Shown here: piece after piece, positions 23,772-34,354 of the stretch
Position numbering within the stretch: position 1 is the stretch's first letter
Layout: the number at the start of each line of letters is the position of its first letter
Notes under the pieces: generated by a model
What the model saw: only the letters and a program-made list of their open reading frames with translations
Database searches by the model: none
What the model was told of the DNA's origin: nothing
Source of the DNA: Cutaneotrichosporon cavernicola
Lineage: Eukaryota > Basidiomycota > Tremellomycetes > Trichosporonales > Trichosporonaceae
DNA length: 64,000 nucleotides
Assembly: GCF_030864355.1 (NCBI RefSeq)
Contig: NC_083393.1
Coordinates: 2,790,001 to 2,854,000 of the forward strand
Direction of reading: 5' to 3'
Position numbers and translations under genes: made by a program

Positions 23772-24807
23772 ATGTCGGTGAGTTGTTGAGTTGTTGAGTT
23801 GTTTGGCCCCTCCTACCAGTCGGCATCGCTATCTCCACGTCCTATGTCTCTCCATGTCTAACTCCAGATCGACGCGACCCGCCGCCCCGACCTAAAGCGC
23901 AAACTCGTCGTCGTCGGCGATGGCGGTGAGCTCCCCCTTACCACGCGCTATCACGCGCTATCACTCACACCAGGCTGCGGTAAGACGTGTCTCCTGACCG
24001 TGTACGCCGAGAACCGCTTCCCCGAGGTGTGCCGTCTCGTTATCCAGCTGATAGCAGGAATACGTGCCTACCGTCTTCGAGAACCTCGTCACCATGGTGC
24101 CACATCCTACCGACCCGGGAAAGACGATTGAGATGGCGTTGTGGGACACGGCTGGGCAGGAAGACTTTGACCGTCTCCGGCCGCTGTCGTACAATGACAC
24201 GGACGTGATTCTCGTCGTGTTCGCGTGCAACCACAGGCCAAGTCTGGAGAACGTGTATGACAAGGTGAGTGGGGTGTGGCGCCACAGCGTTGGGCAGGTT
24301 CGGTCTCTTCGCACTCACCAGTCGTTGCTGCATATGACCAGAGGCACCTCTATCCTCCCCTCCGTCAGTTGGTCGCCCGCGAGGGTTAACATCAATTCGT
24401 GACGCGACGCTTGTTGCTCCCGATCCCGACCCAGGCCGCCTTTTCCCCTTCCAAGGCTCCTACTTCCCTACTCCCCATCACCCTTCCCTGCTCACACCCA
24501 GTGGTACCCCGAGATGTCGCACTTCTGCGAAGGCGTTCCCCTCCTCCTCATCTGCACGAAAACTGACCTGCGAAACGATCCGACGACAAAGAGCCTCATG
24601 GCCGCGCAGGGCGTGACGCCAGTGACCTCTGCCGAGGGCGAGAAGGTGGCCAAGGAGATTGGAGCGCGGCGCTATCTCGAGTGCTCAGCCAAGGAGGGCC
24701 AGGGCGTCAAGGAGGTGTTTGACACGGCCATCCGCGAGAGCTTGCGCAAGGGAGCCGCTGTGACGCGCATGGTCAAGAAGAATAGCAAGAAATGTGTCGT
24801 GCTATAG
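23772..24807 (+). CDS. Rho-family small GTPase
   Basis: Five exons (23772..23777, 23868..23925, 23974..24026, 24058..24264, 24502..24807) give 209 residues. Exon 1 encodes only Met-Ser. All GTPase motifs are present: P-loop GDGGCGKT, switch I YVPTVFEN, switch [19 protein letters not shown], base recognition TKTDL and ECSAKEG. The protein ends in a basic stretch and the CAAX box CVVL; the terminal Leu predicts geranylgeranylation and membrane attachment. Rho GTPases control polarised growth, actin and wall synthesis. It is close to RhoA/Rho1 in the switch regions but has a distinctive insert (VPHPTDPGK) between switch I and II. I cannot tell Rho1 from Rho2/Rho3 by eye. One splice donor is the weaker GTGTGC at 24027. 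Confidence 0.9.
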
Positions 24808-25147
24808 CGGGGTTCCTTGATGTGGGAGCGAGCGGCTGTTGTTCATTTAGCATTATGGCATCCGGATTCTATTAGAGAGCAACTAGTTCCAGCCGAGTGG
24901 CTGAGCGCAGGCACCTACCTAGAAGCTAGAAGGGAGATATGAGAGATGGAGGGAATGGGGGAATGGCGCTGGGTAGAAGTCAGGCGCGTGGACGGATTTG
25001 CTTCCGCTCCATCTTCAGAACTACCTCATCGCCGCCAACAAGATTAGCATTACACAACAACACACTCATCCGCATTATCCTTTTACCGCATCGCGGCTCC
25101 TATCATCTCCTTCCGATCGCGACAGTCCGCGCCAGACATCTGGTGCC
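24808..25147. other. Intergenic
   Basis: 3' flank of the Rho gene and promoter of LSM8. Nothing else is recognised. Confidence 0.4.
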
Positions 25148-26117
25148 ATGTCGGCCCTCGACGGCTTCCGTGACCGTGAGTGCTTCACGCCTCCCCAGCT
25201 GCCGTCTTACTTCGATGAGCTGACCACAGAACTCGTTCAGGTCGTCCTCTTCGACGGGCGCGTTATTGTCGTGAGTCAGTGCCGGGAGATGGTATACTTT
25301 TCCATGTCTCTTGTGCAGCGCGTGAGCTACAATGTTGTCCAACCTAACTCGGAACGTCGCTTGGTCCGCAGACCTTTCTCGCTGCCACCGGGTGTGTTTG
25401 CGCGTCCTGGGTCATCTGCGCCTGTGTTGGGAACGGCTGGCGGGTCACTCGGTGCCTACGCTTGCGTAACCCTACCTGTGCTGTCCTCTTTCCTTCTCTC
25501 TTCTCCGCCTCCTGCTGGCTCAACCTCTACCTCTCCTTCCTCGAACACATCCCCCTCAATCCCCATCCCCATCCCCATCCCCATCCCCATCCCCATCCCC
25601 ATCCCCATCCCCATCCCCATCCCCATCCCCATCCCCATCCCCATCCCCACCCCCATCCCCATCCCCATCATCTCCCTCCTCCCGCTGCTCATGCCATCTC
25701 TCCCATACTAGCTCGATCCGTCTTACAAGAGCTAACCGCAGGGCAAGCTCAAGGGCAACGACAACCACAGCAACATCATCCTCTCGGACAGTGTTGAGCG
25801 CGAGTATGCACCGGACCGTGGCGTCGAGATGGTCCCCCTCGGCCTCTACATGATCAAGGGAGATAACATGTGAGTAGCGTCTCTGCATGGGTACGAACCG
25901 CGCCCTGCGTGATTAGCGACTGCGCTCGCTGCGGACAAACTGCAACAGTGTTGCTCGTCTGTTTATCTGCCTGTTGTCCGATTGCCCTCGCTCTTGTCCG
26001 CTTCCCTTGCGCCCCGCTCATCCCAGCGTGTTCGTCGGCGAAGTAGACGAAGACAAGGATAGCAGCCTCGATTACTCGGAGATCAAGGCTGAGCCGTTGC
26101 GCGAGGTGCAATTTTAG
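25148..26117 (+). CDS. LSM8: U6 snRNA-associated Sm-like protein LSm8
   Basis: Four exons (25148..25175, 25230..25270, 25742..25869, 26027..26117) give 95 residues, the normal LSm8 length. Sm motif 1 is split by the large intron: LFDGRVIV then GKLKGNDNHSNIILSDS. Sm motif 2 is LGLYMIKGDNIVFVGEVDE. The C-terminus (LDYSEIKAEPLREVQF) corresponds to the LSm8-specific ALDLxxIRAEPL tail, which separates it from LSm1. LSm8 caps the nuclear LSm2-8 ring that binds the U6 3' end and supports spliceosome assembly. Intron 2 is 471 nt, far longer than most here, and carries an 18-unit CCCCAT tract. The stop codon falls inside a 12-bp direct duplication. Confidence 0.92.
25561..25668. repeat. (CCCCAT)18 microsatellite in LSM8 intron 2
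   Basis: Eighteen contiguous hexamers, one of them CCCCAC. The complementary strand reads GGGGAT or ATGGGG, with four-G tracts at 6-nt spacing. Two long spurious frames (Met-Gly and Ile-Pro/His-Pro) arise from it. Confidence 0.95.
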
Positions 26118-26579
26118 GTGCAATTTTAGGAGAGGCGCGGCCATAGACACGCCGGCAATATGAAGAGCTCAGTTGCAGGCTTATGTATCGGGTATTTGTG
26201 TGTCCTGGGGTGGGTGTGTTTGCACAGAGTGGCGGCAGCACACTGGCTGCTGACCGCCGAGGGTTGGGCGCGAGGGGCCAGAGCGAAAGTAGAGCAGCTT
26301 CTTCCAGCAATGCCTCACCCGCTATGAGGCTCAGTATTCTAGCACAGGATGCTCCGCACTCCTTTCCATAGACGAAGCAGTCCGACAAACTGGAGCATAC
26401 ATGCTGCTGTGACAGCATCCTTTTCCAGTTACTTCCTGACGGGACCCGCTCTGATGGGATGGAGACCGAAGACAGAACCTCCACCACCACCGAAACCAGC
26501 CCGGATTTTTCCATTTTGCTCCCGCTCTTGCCATCCAACTTCGAGATCACGACCACTCCTCATCTCAACACCATCAACC
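26118..26579. other. Intergenic
   Basis: 3' flank of LSM8 and promoter of the uL13m gene. No gene is recognised. Confidence 0.4.
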
Positions 26580-27634
26580 ATGTCCGCAACAAGGGGAAAG
26601 GTGGGTACTGCGTCGTCACTGAGGCACGACGGTTAGGAGAGTCCGCGACAGCGGCTCGGAGAGCGCGCGGATCCTCGGGAGTGGAGAAGGACAGCACGCG
26701 ACTTCCGACTTCGAACTCGACGAGACATGACCGACACGGCCGAACGATATCCTGGCAACGCGTGAGCGGTGTGCAGTCACGTCCGGCGATGGGGATTAGT
26801 TGCAGCGGTTGGGGGGCCTTTTCCCAGGGGCTGTCCAGACCAGCCGCCGCCGTCATCGTCTTGCTCGCCATCCTGTCGCCTTGCTTCAACCTTCCTTCGG
26901 TTTTGTTCCAACTGTCCTGCAGCGTTGGGCAGCTCGACCTGTCGGATACCGCGCCCCTCCCCCTACCCCACTCGCCATTTTCTGCCTCGGACGCCTCTTC
27001 TTCCTGCTTTACCGCCTCGCTACGTCTCTCCATTCTCCGTCGCTCTATCCTCTCCCTCCTCTTCAACCGCCCTCTCTTGGCACATCTGTCCCTTCACGCG
27101 TAGCTGACACCAGACCGCGCTCGCCCTCTCGCGCGTGTGGCACCACACGAGTGCCCAGGACCGTGTCTTGGGTAACCTTGCCAGCCGCATCGCATGGGTC
27201 CTCATGGGCAAGCACAAGCCGACCTACGACCCAGCTGGTGAGTCCACGCAATTGCCGCGTGTTTGTGAGCTGTGAGCTGACACCAGTCGACGCGGGAGAC
27301 TATGTCGTCGTGTCCAACGCCCTCGGTGTCCGCCTGACAGGTAACAAGGCGACGGACAAGACGTACTTCCAGCACTCGGGGTTCATGGGCGGCGAGAAGT
27401 TTGTTCCTATCACGCGAGTCCGCGAGCGGCGGCCTGAGGAGGTGAGTCTTGTTGGAAAGGCCAGACTGACGTTAGATTATCCGTAAAGCCGTGTCGGGCA
27501 TGTTGCCAAAGAACACGTTCCGGGACCGCCGTCTGGAGCGTCTCAAGATTTACGCAGAGGACGCGCCGGCAACCGTTATGGGTAATGTACTCACGACGTG
27601 GCGGGACGCCGAGGTAAAGGAGCCCAAGGAGTAG
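26580..27634 (+). CDS. MRPL23: Mitochondrial ribosomal protein uL13m
   Basis: Four exons (26580..26600, 27114..27237, 27287..27441, 27476..27634) give 152 residues. The first exon codes for only seven residues (MSATRGK) and is followed by a 513-nt intron, the longest in the window. The family core is clear: ALALSRVWHHTSAQDRVLGNLAS, then IAWVLMGKHKPTYDP, DAGDYVVVSNA, TGNKATDKTYFQHSGFMGG and the C-terminal AVSGMLPKNTFRDRRLERLKIY. The Lys-rich YxHSGxPGG-like segment and MLPKN are ribosomal L13 signatures. The mitochondrial form is inferred from HHTSAQDRVLG and from the lack of the cytosolic L13a features. It is part of the large mitoribosomal subunit. Confidence 0.92.
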
Positions 27635-28276
27635 AGGAGGATAGACACATCTCATCTCATGCATACCCATTGACAGACGGGTGGGAAGGATTGCAAGGCG
27701 GAGGGCTGGTTGAGGAACAAGGTGACTTGTGTGTAAGTGAACTATTGCCGCATACAGAGGCGATGGCCGAGGTATTGTTTGCCATGGTTGGGCTGGGGTG
27801 CAGACTACTTGGTTTGCCTGTGTCTCCCTCGTCACTCATCCCTGTCTCACTCTTCACCTCTCTTCCCACTTCACTCCTCAAAGGTGGCGGATAAGAGCCT
27901 CTCATACAGTCCAAAGTCACCCTCCCCCAGGTCGGCTTCACGATTGTGCAAGCGGGAGGTCCATCGACGACCACATCCCCTCATCGAGCCCAACTCTACC
28001 GAGCGTACCCTCGGTGACTACTGTCCCGAACAGCCAGATCATTCAGGCAGATTGGGATAGCGCGATGAAGCCCAGTCCTGCTCTCTGCCGGCTCGATGCC
28101 TCGTTGGATGCACTGAACAATCGTCTGGTGCTGACTTGCGCTCAAGATCCCTGCCACTCCCACGCTGAGGCCCACACAAGCCCACGCCTGTGCCCCGGCC
28201 CATCTTGCCTTCGTTGACCACCACAGTACTTCAACATTTCACATCAGATTCCTTCTCAGATACGGACGGATAACAT
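27635..28276. other. Intergenic, convergent 3' ends
   Basis: Between the stops of the uL13m gene and SOD1. No frame here has a recognisable product. Confidence 0.45.
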
Positions 28277-29112
28277 CTAGGCGTCCGAGATGCCGCTGTC
28301 CGTCAGCTTTTACTCTAGCGTATCTAGTAGCAGTAGTTGAACACTCACATGACACCGCAGGCAGCACGGCCGCCGGCGTTACCAGTCTTGAGCGAGTCGG
28401 CGTGGCCACCCTTGCCGAGGTCGTCCTCGCCAGCGTGGACGACGAGCGAGCGGCCAAGGATCGAGTAGGGGCCAAGGAGCGAGATCTCAGAGTCCTGGAT
28501 GTTGACGTTGACGTTGCCCGAGCCGTCAGTCTTGACGTTGCCGAGGTCACCGACGTGGCGCTCAGTGTCGGTGGGGCCACCATGGTTCTTGCCGTGGGGG
28601 TTGAAGTGGGCGCCAGCCGAGGTGCAGCCCGACGAGAGGTCACCGAACTGGTGGATGTGGAAACCACGCTGGGCGTTGGCGTCAAGGCCCGTGATCTGGG
28701 ATTAGTGAGCAGAAGCAAGGACGAAGACATGCTCGCCCGACCAGCTTTGGCCAGTTGTCAATGTTGATTGGAGCTGGCGCCGAATAGACGGACCCCAGGC
28801 TGCCAGCCTGGCGAGCACGTCATGCTTCCCACAAACTCACGGTGCCAGTGACGGAGACGGGTCCACCCTCGGCGGCCTGGGTGAAGGTGATGGTGCCAGT
28901 GACCTTGGAGTCACCCTTGAGGACAGCGATAGCCTGGATGATACAAAGAGGAATAGAGGCATATATCGCAGTATGAGGCATTAAGTCGCATGGCGTCAGC
29001 ACCCAATCTGAGGATCTGATGAACGTGTACCCGTCCGGCAATGTGCCGTGCGAATCAGAGGGAGAGGTAAGGAGTGTGGATGGGGGTGGAGGGAGTGACG
29101 TACCTTGACCAT
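28277..29112 (-). CDS. SOD1: Cu/Zn superoxide dismutase
   Basis: Four exons on the minus strand (29112..29104, 28933..28841, 28695..28349, 28295..28277) give 155 residues, the standard length. Exon 1 codes for Met-Val-Lys only. Copper and zinc ligands are in place: [24 protein letters not shown] and [16 protein letters not shown]. The Cys pair for the intramolecular disulfide ([14 protein letters not shown]) and the active-site Arg ([10 protein letters not shown]) are present. No signal or targeting peptide is seen, so it should be the cytosolic enzyme (also found in the mitochondrial intermembrane space), converting superoxide to oxygen and hydrogen peroxide. The C-terminus GVIGISDA is one residue longer than the common GVIGI(A/S)x ending. 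Confidence 0.96.
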
Positions 29113-29573
29113 TTTGATTGTTGTTGAGAGTTGTTCTTGTGGTGGCGAGCAAGAGGAGAGTAATGGAGAGAGAGACAGCGAGATAGGAGGGATGGAACAC
29201 TTGAGGGGAGGGTAGGGGAGGGGGCGAGGAAGGTTAAGGAAGGTGGGCCGGTTGGCTCAGTTGGACCAGTCGCGTCATTTCTCACCCACCCATGCCACCC
29301 ACCCATGCCATGCCTGGCTTAGTAGGTCATCACTCAATGCCACCCAAACTAACCATAACCGGATTCCTCACACCCGAATTTGCTTCCGCCTTACTCAGAA
29401 TCGGCCTCCTCCACGCCGCTCATGGCCGAGGGTGCCAAACAGAGAGCGGTTTAGCCGTAGGCTCAATCCACCACCAAGTTGATCAACTCTCCATGCTGAT
29501 GGGCATCAACTCTCCATGCTGATGGTGCTATGCACGTATGGCCGATATGGACAGATGCAAGTATACAGACAAA
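29113..29573. other. Intergenic
   Basis: Upstream of SOD1 and downstream of the next minus-strand gene. A 17-bp direct repeat (CATCAACTCTCCATGCT type) occurs at about 29485-29523. No gene is seen. Confidence 0.4.
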
Positions 29574-32500
29574 CTACTCATCCTCCCCCTCGTCCATCCC
29601 CTTGCGACGCCGGATCGCCCCAAACATACCTTGCAGCTCCTGCACCATCTCTCCGCTCACCACCCGGAGCCGCTCTGCCGCGAGTTGCCGCTGGATTTCG
29701 GCCGCCCGCGCTGGGTCCTTGGAGCCCTCGAGCTGCGCCATCGTCATGCCCCGCGCCCGGGCCTCTCTCTGCAGTTGAATACGCTCTTCACGGGAGAGGG
29801 CGGAGCGCGCACGTGGCGCGGCGGCGGGGATGTGCGCCTCGAACACTTCGTCGACCCCAGCAGGTGGGAGTTCAGTCACAATGTCTGCTTCGTCCTCCTC
29901 CTCGACGAGACGCTCAATCTCCTCGGGGCCCGGACCGGATTCTGGCTCAGCCCATGAACGAGCAAAATCCGGGATGTGCGATGGGACGGGCGTCTCCTCT
30001 CGCTCGCGGTCATCAACGTCTGTCTCCGCCTCAAGGCGTAGGCGGTTCCGGTCGACGTGGCGGAGCATATTGCCGATGTCATTGCGCATCTCGGCCCACA
30101 CCATCGAGAAGTCCGTCTCACCGTCGACCACGAGGGCGCGTACATCGTCGGTCCGTGCCCATACCCGCACGAGCAGGCGCTGCAGGTCGTCCATGCTGCT
30201 GAGGAGCGTTTGCTCTGCGCTATCGCGAGGTGCAAAGTCGGGATTCCTGAGGAGGGAGGGGAGTGCACGCTTTGGGGGTGGCGTGGCTGGGAACGCCCGC
30301 GACGCTGCGGCAGCGATCGCCTGGATCGCGGCAGTGTCGCGTTCCGCGTCCGCACGTAACACCTCTAGGCGGGCTAATGCCTCAGACATAGTGTCCATGA
30401 TGCCTCGCAACACGAGATCCACCTCGTCCCAGTACCCACTCTCTTCGGGCTCGCGGAAACGCAGCCCCAGTAAGCAGCACGCCATTCGCCGCCGCTTGAG
30501 GTGCACGCCAAGGCGCGAGGCCCGCAACCCACCGAGCGTGAGCGGCGAGATGGAAGCGACTCTCTGGACAGGTGGTGGACGAAGCGGCGAGCGGCCATAC
30601 CCGAGAGTGGACGTGTCCCGCGCCATTGCATCGGGGAAGAGGAGTGAGCTCCGCTTTGACCCAGGCGAGTTCGATATGCTGGGTCGGGTCCGGTCCGAGA
30701 GCAGGGACAGACGCTTCAGGCCGCTTGGACTATCAGGGCGTGTGGTGTTACTCCCAGGTGACGAGCGCAAAGAAGACGCGCCAGATCGCACGCGGGCCGT
30801 GTCAGAGTGAGGGAGCGATCGGGCGCGCGTGAGGTTCGAGCTGACGGCTAACGAAACGTCGTCTCGTGTATAGTCGGTGGTGGGGTACGAGTTCAATGGG
30901 GATTGTAATGACCGGCGCTTGTCACTGGACATGGAGGTCGTCGCCCGAGCCACTGCCAGACTCTGTGCCTTCTCGTGGCTCGACACTGGTGGAGATGGTA
31001 TGTATGCAATGTCCTGAAGTGACCGACGGAAAGGCGACTGGCTGGGGCTCATGCTCATGGACGGGAACTGGGGAGTAGGCGGCTGTCTTGACCATTCGGG
31101 CATCTCTAGCCGCGCGAGCGTCTGGACGAGCGGCGAGGCACGCTTGTGTGTAAAGGGAAGTCCCTTTGACGTCAAAGGAGGCGAGAGCAGCCTGTCGTCG
31201 GGTATCGACGCCGGCATGCAGCTACTCTCGGTTGACGTGCCCGACAGCACGCTGTCGCTCCCCTCCTCACCGTCCGAGCGTATCTCCGCCTCTAGCCGAA
31301 AGTTCCGTGGGCGAGAATTCCAATCCTGGCTGAAGCTCGTGCGGCCTAACCTCGGGGAGGCGCGGCTGGGCAGCTTTGTGAACCTGTCGTTCGCGTCGAG
31401 AGGTGATGCCCCGAGGCCGCGGAGCGGAGTCCTCATGCGCAGTGCAGTTGGCGACAGCATGGACAGAGGGAGCTGTGCAGGCGGCGAGATGGGGCCAGAC
31501 GATCCCGCTCTTGGGCGGTTGTGCTTGTGTATTGCCGACGGACTTGTACCGTCGTCGTCGCTGCTTGACCCGCGCCGTCTCCGCTGCCCACCCACTAGCT
31601 GAACATCGTACATGTCGCTCAGGACAGCCAGTTTGGTCCGGTCGCACATGGTTGTCAATGACGACGTCGCCGTCGCGAGGCTGTCCGTCATGTCCTCGAA
31701 CAGTCGGTGCAGCGCAATGCGCAGCTCGTGCGCGTGGTCGGTATCATCGGGGCGCGGCGCAAGGATCTGGAGAGCCGCGAGAACTGCCTGGTCGAGTGCC
31801 TTGGACTCATCAAGCAGGCCCTCCAACCCCCGCATCACACGCGCGCGCCCAGTTGTGTCTTCGCAGAGGCGCTCGGGTGAGATTTCGCGACCTGCGCCTT
31901 CTTCCTCGTCTTCCTCTTCGGATTCAGAGGGCGTTTCGGCCTTTGACGTCAGAGCGAGATGCGCGGAACCACTCACGAGCTTCCGGGCGTACAGCGCAAT
32001 ACCTGTGGCCATCGCTGTGCCAGGAATGAGGCTGGCTGACGGCCCCAATATGTACACGAGGCCAGCCATGACGGCTGCGAGGGCAGCGATTATGTCCCAC
32101 CGAAGCAGCCCTTGTAACCCGGCCGCCAGGTGCGTATCTGCGTCCGAACGTGATGGGCAAGGCGCTTTGGAGGGTGTGACATCCATGTCCGCTGTTCCCA
32201 GACTCGCGATCTGCGTCCGCTCCAAGAGTCCGCTCGATGCAACGAGGTACTTGAAGCGCTCGGCGAACTCGTCTCGCGGCGGCGACTCTATCCTCGCGGG
32301 TGGAGCAAGGCGGCTGGGACCTGCCTCGGCGTTCTCATTGTCGGACATGGGTTGTTGCGATTCTGGCAAGCGCCAACGGTCGTGGGCAAGTGGCGAGATG
32401 CGTTCCCGGGACCGTGGTCGTCTTCGCCTGATCGTATTGTCGATGGGTGGTGGGGCGTCGAACGACCGCTCAGCCTCTACAGCGTTAGTGGATGGAGGGT

Positions 32501-32694
32501 GGGCAAAAAGGGGAGAGACCCCTTTGTGGATAAAGGGGTGCGATGGCACGAGCGGCAGTGGACGTACCGGCCAAGTAGTCGCCGAGCGGGGAGGCGTCAG
32601 CTGCGCCGAAGGTTGGGGAGGCTGGTGGTGATGGGAGAGGGAAATGGGTTATCATGTTGAGGATGTGGGCATGATCAAGAGTGGAAGGAGACAA
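29574..32694 (-). CDS. Large predicted membrane protein, possibly vezatin/Inp2-like
   Basis: Exons are read as 32694..32568 and 32476..29574 (1009 residues; 996 if the ATG at 32655 is used). The junction across a 91-nt intron keeps the frame and turns the N-terminus into PLGDYLAEAERSF. At about residues 125-180 two adjacent hydrophobic segments occur (DIIAALAAVMAGLVYILGP and TAMATGIALYARKL), a possible membrane hairpin. The next ~430 residues are Ser/Pro-rich and disordered. Then a helical region begins (RRRMACCLLGLRF, DEVDLVLRGIMDTMSEALARLE) and ends in an acidic stretch and a charged coiled-coil-like tail (ALSREERIQLQREARARGMTM). The order of N-terminal membrane hairpin and C-terminal helices recalls vezatin/Inp2 proteins, which link peroxisomes to myosin. 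That is a weak, architecture-based suggestion; the function is unknown. Confidence 0.6.
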
Positions 32695-34354
32695 TAGAAT
32701 AGATGTTGAAGAGTATTACTGTACTGTACTGTACTGTATGGGTATGAGGAAGGTAGGATGTGTGAGCGTGGAATGGCGTAGGATGGCCTAAGTTGGGTCA
32801 GGCGTGAATAACAAACGTCGAGACGCGGGTAACCTTTGGTAACGCCACCCAAACAGTCCAAAGTAACCCATTACAAAGTACTTCCGGGTAGTACAGTAGT
32901 AGACAATGAGCTTGACCCAAAACGCTTGGGGTCTATCAGCTCACGAATAAAGGTTACGTAAGCCATCTATTATTGTCTTGGCAGTGTCGATCATAAACCC
33001 CAAGCGCCGTCCATCAGTCCATCAGAATCTTATTCTTGTCCATTTGTCCATTTGTCCATTTGCCCACTTGACTTGCCCAAATTGTCCCTCACAATTGCTT
33101 ACATTGAGATCCTCAATTCTCAGCAATCTCACCAAGACATCTCCTTGTCAGCTTGTCAACACGTTAACGCTGCTCTCCCTCTGCCTCTGCCTCTGTACAC
33201 TTGTGAACAAATTCCGAGTCCATTGTCGGCATACATGTATATCCGATCTGCATCCTATTTCAATCCGAGCTCGAGCCAGGCGCTGGCCTCGCCGTATTGG
33301 CTGCGTTTGATACCCGAGCTGCATGTCGCTCACAAGCTCACCTCATAAGAGTCGTACTGCACAATCCGGCTTGCACAAAGGAACGTTACTCACCGCTGCA
33401 CCGCCTTATCTTCCCAAGGCACCGGGTCGAACTCAATTGCGGCATGCCTTGGATAGGTCCGGATACCGGATACCAGGTACCGCAAGCAAGGTGCGTCTGT
33501 TGCTCGACGCTCGAGAAGATGGAACACGGCCATTGTCAATCATCGGCGTCATGCACTCTTCATTCAACCCGTTGTGGACAACAAGGATAGTCAGCGCCGC
33601 CCCGATCACGCTCAACGGAAAGACCGACATCCGTGCCTCTCACCATCGCAATCCCAGTAGTCCTCGGCCGACTGCTCTTATGTCAGAGGGCACTGACGAC
33701 GAGTACCGCGTCGAGCTTCTCCTTCGCGGATCGAGGCGACTTCCCACCTCGTCGGTGAGCGACAATGAGGCACCCACTGATCTCTACACCGAGGGCCACG
33801 CCTCCATATATTGCCATTACTCACAAGACTCCCAAATGATGTTTGATGAATTGCAGAGTCGAACTTGACCATAGTTTACAAAGGCGGACGGCCAAAGGAA
33901 GGTCACAAACCTTCTCCGGCAGGCGAGGCGCGACCCTCTCGACAGGCAGGTGCAATCCAGCAAGACACCAGGCCTCGTTTTGTTGAATATTTGTCATGCA
34001 ACGCAACTCGCCCACCAATTTGTATTCCAGGCAGCACATGTCCGTCGTGACAGGCCAACGAAGGGTACCATCGGCAAATGAACAGCTGAGAAAACAACTC
34101 GCACTGTTGCGAAGCACGATCAGGAATGCCGGACAACCTTGGTGTGCTTCCCGTACCGCACTTGTCCTTGGGTGCTCGCTTCCGCACCTCCCGTTCGAGT
34201 CGCTTTCGAACGCGGAACAAATCAAGGTGCCTTCGGCGAGTGGCTCAAAGCTGTCCCCTCGCGCTGTGCGGACCTCGCGGAGAAATGGTGTAAGGTGTAG
34301 CGCTGACCGATCCGACCCGCCTTATCTTCCCACGCCACCTCCGCCACTATCGCT
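32695..34354. other. Spacer grading into transposon-like sequence
   Basis: Near 32715-32740 there is a GTACT tandem (TACTGTACTGTACTGTA). From about 33,320 on, frames are broken and base use changes, with more A/T. A 181-codon frame at 33323-33868 has no recognisable motif. The part after about 33,860 may belong to the retroelement relic described next, but I could not identify a domain in it. Confidence 0.4.

Noticed and set aside
25456..25692. Met-Gly and Ile-Pro repeat proteins
   Set aside because: They come only from translating the CCCCAT microsatellite in the LSM8 intron.
26459..27103. 214-codon frame before uL13m
   Set aside because: It crosses the uL13m start and fills its 513-nt intron; splicing of MSATRGK to TALALSRVWHH gives the real protein.
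32477..32549. Alternative N-terminus MPSHPFIHKGVSPLF of the large membrane protein
   Set aside because: This segment is flanked by a GTACGT donor and a TAG acceptor that join two frames in phase, so it was read as intron.
31612..32631. 339-codon plus-strand frame opposite the large membrane protein
   Set aside because: No motif, Ser/Arg-rich composition typical of a complementary frame; the minus strand has the better-structured protein.
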